This document shows positions 60,537 through 64,000 of a stretch of 64,000 bases of DNA, one piece after another. Under the pieces are notes generated by a model. That model did not search any database. It was not told where the DNA came from and saw only the letters and a program-made list of their open reading frames with translations. Made by a program: the position numbers and the translations under genes. Source of the DNA: an uncultured Lachnospiraceae bacterium (GTDB lineage: Bacteria > Bacillota > Clostridia > Lachnospirales > Lachnospiraceae); assembly GCA_910578645.1 (NCBI GenBank), contig CAJTQI010000013.1, positions 1 to 64,000 of the forward strand, in the 5' to 3' direction. Within the stretch, counting starts at the first letter, position 1. The number at the start of each line of letters is the position of its first letter.

Positions 60537-60548
60537 ACTTCTCGCCTC

Positions 60549-60758
60549 CTATCGTTCCATCCCGCACGTCCTTTTCGGCGGTTTCCTCTGGGGCAGGTAG
60601 GGTATAAATTCCTCCTCCCCCGTGATAATGCTGAACTCCGCCCGCAGGATGGGGTGTGTTTCCAGTTTCTGGTACTCCCTTATCAGCTCAAGCGCACTTT
60701 CCCTTGTGGCAGTGCTTGCCTGCTGAATCCCGTCCTTAAAAATATAGCACCGTTCCAT
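60549..60758 (-). CDS. Small conserved transfer-module protein
   Basis: A 69-residue protein (MERCYIFKDGIQQASTATRESALELIREYQKLETHPILRAEFSIITGEEEFIPY). I do not recognise a family. It is embedded in the transfer operon (10-12 nt gaps on both sides) with an AGGAGG site, which supports it being real. Confidence 0.7.
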   Translation of the reverse strand: MERCYIFKDGIQQASTATRESALELIREYQKLETHPILRAEFSIITGEEEFIPYLPQRKPPKRTCGMER

Positions 60759-60768
60759 CGTTACCTCC

Positions 60769-61608
60769 TTACAGTCCCATCATCTCACGCACCACCCGGT
60801 CTGCCATCTTCACGGCTCCCACCAGCACAAGCATGTTGAAAATCAATTCCCCGATATAACTCCACACCATTGTCACTGCCGCCACACCCGGATCGACTGC
60901 GGGCGGGGATGCCGCAAACAGGGAGAATATGATGCAGGCAAGCACGATAATCGCCCCTTCTAAGCATACTGCCGCATAGGACTTGATAAAGCTCTTGCCT
61001 ACGTTCTGCGACGGCTCCCCGGCAAAAGTCGATAAGGGGATGGGCGCAATCGCCGTGTAAAGGTACAGACGGAAAAACCGCCCGTACACGCTCATTATCA
61101 TAATAAAGCTCAATACCGTAATGAACAGCCCGCCGATCAGCGTCACCGCCCATAACGGTATGCTCTCAAAAAAGCCGCAGTCCTCCACCGCCTCCACAAT
61201 CTCATTCGGCAGCACGGTCTGCTGTGCGGCTCCAAAGCCTGCGGTTCGCATAATCGTGCCGATTACCCCCTGCACGATGTTGAATAACGCCATCATCAGC
61301 TCCAACCCGTGGGATATGACGCCTTTCGCTATGGCAAACCGGACAAACAGCTTTAATGCGTGTTCCGGCTTTTTCACTTCCACAAAGCTGCCGCAGGTCT
61401 TTACCACGCCGACAACAAAAAACAGCACCAGCAGGGCATAGGCTACCGCCTGCAACGCCCCGTGGATGTTCACGATGGCAGTCCAGATGCCGCCGCCCTT
61501 AAAATTCTCCGGGGACTGCGTGAGGAGCTGCCATATCTCCGCCAGTTTCTCGTTCCATGTTTCCAGTGCATTGACTAAATTCTGCACTACCCAGTTATCT
61601 GAATCCAC
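60769..61608 (-). CDS. VirB6/TrbL-like channel protein
   Basis: A 279-residue multi-span membrane protein. About six membrane segments are visible (IHGALQAVAYALLVLFFVVGVV; FESIPLWAVTLIGGLFITVLSFIMIM; LYLYTAIAPIPLSTF; CLEGAIIVLACIIFSLFAA; VVTMVWSYIGELIFNMLVLVGAV). The pattern with a central FFRLYLYTAIAPIPL matches conjugal TrbL/CD0411-type proteins. It forms part of the membrane channel. Confidence 0.85.
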   Translation of the reverse strand: MDSDNWVVQNLVNALETWNEKLAEIWQLLTQSPENFKGGGIWTAIVNIHGALQAVAYALLVLFFVVGVVKTCGSFVEVKKPEHALKLFVRFAIAKGVISHGLELMMALFNIVQGVIGTIMRTAGFGAAQQTVLPNEIVEAVEDCGFFESIPLWAVTLIGGLFITVLSFIMIMSVYGRFFRLYLYTAIAPIPLSTFAGEPSQNVGKSFIKSYAAVCLEGAIIVLACIIFSLFAASPPAVDPGVAAVTMVWSYIGELIFNMLVLVGAVKMADRVVREMMGL

Positions 61609-61699
61609 TCATTTCACCTCGCTTCTGGATATGGCAGGGGAGCCGCCAAAGCCCGCCCCCTGCCGCCACTCTTTTTACATGATTATCCGGCAACTTCCA

Positions 61700-62044
61700 T
61701 CAGCCCGTGATGAGGGTTAAGATTTCCTTTGCAAAGGTGATGATGACGCCGCCCGCAAGGGTTAAGAACCCGTTGGAACGCTGGCTCGGATCGTGGGACT
61801 GCAAGGACAATCCTACCTGCACAATGCCCCACCCTAACAGAATCAATCCAACTGCACGGATTAAGCCGAAAATAAAATCGGACAGGTTGTTGATGACCGT
61901 AAGCGGATCGCCCGCCGCATACACCGTCGTTGCCCCGGCTGTCATCATCAGCACCAGTGCGGCGTACACCGCCATCGCCCGCTTTGTCTTTCTGCCCATC
62001 GGCTGCCTGCTGGTTTTCTTGCTGTTCTCATTCTTCTTCATCAT
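61700..62044 (-). CDS. Maff2-family protein (pilin-like)
   Basis: A 114-residue protein with a basic N-terminus, a signal-like segment (RAMAVYAALVLMMTAGATTVYA) and two more hydrophobic helices (FIFGLIRAVGLILLGWGIVQVGLSL; GFLTLAGGVIITFAKEILTLI). It matches Maff2 proteins and resembles VirB2-type pilins. GGAGG precedes the ATG. Confidence 0.85.
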   Translation of the reverse strand: MMKKNENSKKTSRQPMGRKTKRAMAVYAALVLMMTAGATTVYAAGDPLTVINNLSDFIFGLIRAVGLILLGWGIVQVGLSLQSHDPSQRSNGFLTLAGGVIITFAKEILTLITG

Positions 62045-62163
62045 TGTTCTGTTTCCTCCTTGTTCTGGGATTGGTTTTAATCAGTTGCGCCCCGGCGTAA
62101 CTGGCACCGATTTCACCGCTTGCGTTCCCCTGTGAAATCGTGTGCCTCTGCCAGAGGCTTGTT
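62045..62163 (-). other. Spacer with two hairpins between virD4 and maff2
   Basis: CGATTTCAC (62108-62116) pairs with GTGAAATCG (62132-62140), and GCCTCT-GCC-AGAGGC forms a second hairpin (62145-62159). Neither has a T-tract, so they are not simple terminators. Confidence 0.4.
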
Positions 62164-63966
62164 TCAGTGGCTTTCCTCCGCTGAAACAATCGCTTCTAAA
62201 TCCTCCTCGGATAAAAGCTCATAGGAATCGGTTCCGGCCTGTACCTGCGTCACTTCGCCCTCCAGACTGTCCCCCAATGCAATGCTGCCCACCGCCTGCG
62301 TCACTTCCCCGTGGCGGTACGGCTTTCCTTTCCCGTCCGTGGACAGCGCCACGTTAGGGTGTTTCAATATATCAAATTTTTCATCCATCACCGGGCGTTC
62401 CCCACGGATAAATAAAAGCGCATAGCGGTTGTCCAGCATACGCACCTCATCCGGTGTCAAAAGCTCTCGCCCGGAAATCTGGTAGTTTGTGGAATAATTT
62501 CCTGAATGCCCCGTTGATTTTCCATAGGTGTTCATGTCAATGGTGGCTTTCCCCAGCAGCTCGCTGACGTACTTATGGGTTCCCTGCTCGTTGCCGCCCA
62601 GATATAAAAACTGGTCGCAGTTGCCCACAATACTTTCCCACTGCTTCTCAAAAAGTGCCTTTAGCTGCGCCATGTTTTGCAGGATGATGGACACGCTGAC
62701 TTCCCTAGACCGCATGACGGACAGGATTTTGTCAAAATCATCCGGCAAACTGACATTCGCAAATTCATCCATCAAAAAATGCACATGGACGGGGAGCCTG
62801 CCGCCGTGCTTATGGTCGGCAAGATAAAATAGCTGCTGGAACAACTGCGTGTATAGGATGGATACCAGAAAGTTATAGCTGGTATCGTTGTCCGGTATCA
62901 GTGCAAACAACGCCACTTTCTTCTCCCCCAGCGATGGCAGGTCTAAATCGTCTGTGGCTGTCAACGCCGCAAGGCTGGAAAGGTTGAATTTTTCCAATCT
63001 CGCCGCCAACGTAATCTGGATGGATTTCAGCGTTTTCGCACTCCCTGAATGGTAGTCCTTGTAGTATTTCACTGCGATATGCTCCGGCTCCCGCATTTCC
63101 AGACGCTCAAACAGTTCATCTAACGGGGACTGGTATTCATCGTTGTCTTCCCGGACTTCCCCCGCCCGCAACAGCTCCATCACCATCGGGAAATTCTGCT
63201 CGTCTTTTGGTGCCTCATATTTCAGGTAGAAAATCAATGCAAGCAATAGCATGGATGCCGCCGTGTCCCAGAAGGGATCGTTAGACTGGCTCCCTTTCGG
63301 CGTGATCGCTTTAAAAAGGTTCGTCACAAGCCGCTGCACGTCGTTGTCATCCTTCAGGTACATGAATGGGTTATAGCAATGGCTTTTTTCCATGTTGATT
63401 AAGTCAAGCACTCTCACTTCATACCCTTTCTCTTCCAGAAGATGCCCGGTGTCCCGCAGGTTCTCCCCCTTCGGGTCAAGGACAACAAAAGACGTGTTCG
63501 CCTGCATGAGGTTCGGTTTCGCATAAAACCTCGTCTTTCCGGCTCCGCTCCCGCCCACCACAATGGTGAGCAGGTTGCGGCGGTGCCTGCGGCTGTCATA
63601 GCTGATCCGCACGTTGGACGTCATAATCTTGTTGGCTCCAAAATTTTTCTCGCTGTATTTCTGGTTGACCGCCCGTGCGTTTCCCCATGCGGCAGAACCG
63701 TGTTCCTCACCCCTGCGGTAGTTCCTCCGTGTGGACGCATAAATGCCAATCCCCATCCCGTATATCAACAGGAAAATGAGGACAGCCCGCAAGCTGTCCC
63801 CACATAAGCGGATATGGAACGGATGGTTGATTGCGTCCGGGAACCCCCGTATGATTTCAGGCAGGCCGCCCGCAAGGTACGGCGCCGTCAAGAGGGCAAT
63901 CCAGACAACGGGAAGGATGCCGAAAGCCGCAAATATCCACGCCGCCTGCCTCTCACCGCTCCTCAT
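62164..63966 (-). CDS. VirD4-like coupling protein
   Basis: A 600-residue type IV coupling protein. Two N-terminal membrane segments (IFAAFGILPVVWIALLTAPYLAG; LRAVLIFLLIYGMGIGIYA) precede a TraG/VirD4 ATPase with Walker A VVGGSGAGKTRFYAKP, FVVLDPKGE, Walker B VHVHFLMDEFANV and the late SIILQNMAQLKALFEKQW. It recruits the relaxase-DNA complex to the channel. The relaxase lies outside the window. Confidence 0.95.
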   Translation of the reverse strand: MRSGERQAAWIFAAFGILPVVWIALLTAPYLAGGLPEIIRGFPDAINHPFHIRLCGDSLRAVLIFLLIYGMGIGIYASTRRNYRRGEEHGSAAWGNARAVNQKYSEKNFGANKIMTSNVRISYDSRRHRRNLLTIVVGGSGAGKTRFYAKPNLMQANTSFVVLDPKGENLRDTGHLLEEKGYEVRVLDLINMEKSHCYNPFMYLKDDNDVQRLVTNLFKAITPKGSQSNDPFWDTAASMLLLALIFYLKYEAPKDEQNFPMVMELLRAGEVREDNDEYQSPLDELFERLEMREPEHIAVKYYKDYHSGSAKTLKSIQITLAARLEKFNLSSLAALTATDDLDLPSLGEKKVALFALIPDNDTSYNFLVSILYTQLFQQLFYLADHKHGGRLPVHVHFLMDEFANVSLPDDFDKILSVMRSREVSVSIILQNMAQLKALFEKQWESIVGNCDQFLYLGGNEQGTHKYVSELLGKATIDMNTYGKSTGHSGNYSTNYQISGRELLTPDEVRMLDNRYALLFIRGERPVMDEKFDILKHPNVALSTDGKGKPYRHGEVTQAVGSIALGDSLEGEVTQVQAGTDSYELLSEEDLEAIVSAEESH

Positions 63967-64000
63967 GGCATTTGCGCCCCCTTTTCTCTTTCTCCGGCGG
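63963..64000 (-). CDS. Partial 3' end of an upstream gene
   Basis: A frame ending in TGA at 63965-63963 overlaps the virD4 ATG (ATGA) and reads AGEREKGAQMP in its last codons. In many relatives a PcfB gene sits here; only 38 nt are visible, so the identity is a guess. Confidence 0.35.
   Translation of the reverse strand, partial: AGEREKGAQMP

Overview
The window looks like chromosome from a Gram-positive anaerobe of the Clostridia, most likely Lachnospiraceae. The signs are a pyruvate phosphate dikinase, strong purine-rich ribosome binding sites, a rimP-nusA-ylxR-ylxQ-infB-rbfA-nrnA-truB-ribF cluster, an aspartate carbamoyltransferase with a separate PyrI, and DUF5050 and CmpB-type proteins. 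The species cannot be named from this sequence alone. No tRNA, rRNA or CRISPR array was seen.

Region 1 (1-41.5 kb) is housekeeping chromosome. It opens with a non-coding stretch bounded by 20-bp perfect inverted repeats (70-594). Then come ppdK, a glycerophosphodiester phosphodiesterase, a YbiT-type ABC-F protein with a PHP phosphoesterase and a HAD phosphatase, and a long leftward run pheA / DUF815 ATPase / ppx / ppk / maf / HAD / small acidic protein. A folate operon follows (folC-folE-folP-folBK plus an acetyltransferase). After that are a nitroreductase with pyrB and pyrI, an HD-GYP response regulator, pnp, rpsO, an SH3-NlpC/P60 cell-wall hydrolase, a Na/Pi cotransporter, and the large translation/transcription operon from rimP to ribF.

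Region 2 (41.5-43.9 kb) is an AT-rich accessory patch. It holds a short protein resembling the N-terminal part of ABC-three-component/Cap4-like defence proteins, and a two-gene XRE-regulator plus nucleotidyltransferase module that resembles a toxin-antitoxin or abortive-infection pair. The pair's consensus promoter carries a perfect palindrome in its spacer.

Region 3 (about 43.9 kb to the window end) is one end of a Tn916-like integrative and conjugative element. Its integrase is broken by an apparent one-base deletion in a G run. Next come excisionase, a MazF-type toxin with a Cys-rich tail, an Orf7-like sigma factor, a cargo zone, a divergent Orf9-like XRE regulator, and the transfer module (CwlT-like hydrolase, sortase B, DUF6674, DUF6075, VirB4, PrgI, small protein, VirB6/TrbL-like, Maff2, VirD4). 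The element runs off the right edge, so only its integrase end is visible.

The cargo zone is the most interesting part. It holds two operons, tetR-rsgA-GNAT-KTR and merR-ABC-ABC-KTR. Each starts with its own regulator and operator and ends with a Cys-rich KTR gene whose stop codon lies inside an intrinsic terminator. The duplicated KTR ends look like exchange points for resistance-type cargo between the Orf9 and Orf7 homologues, which is where Tn916 carries tet(M).
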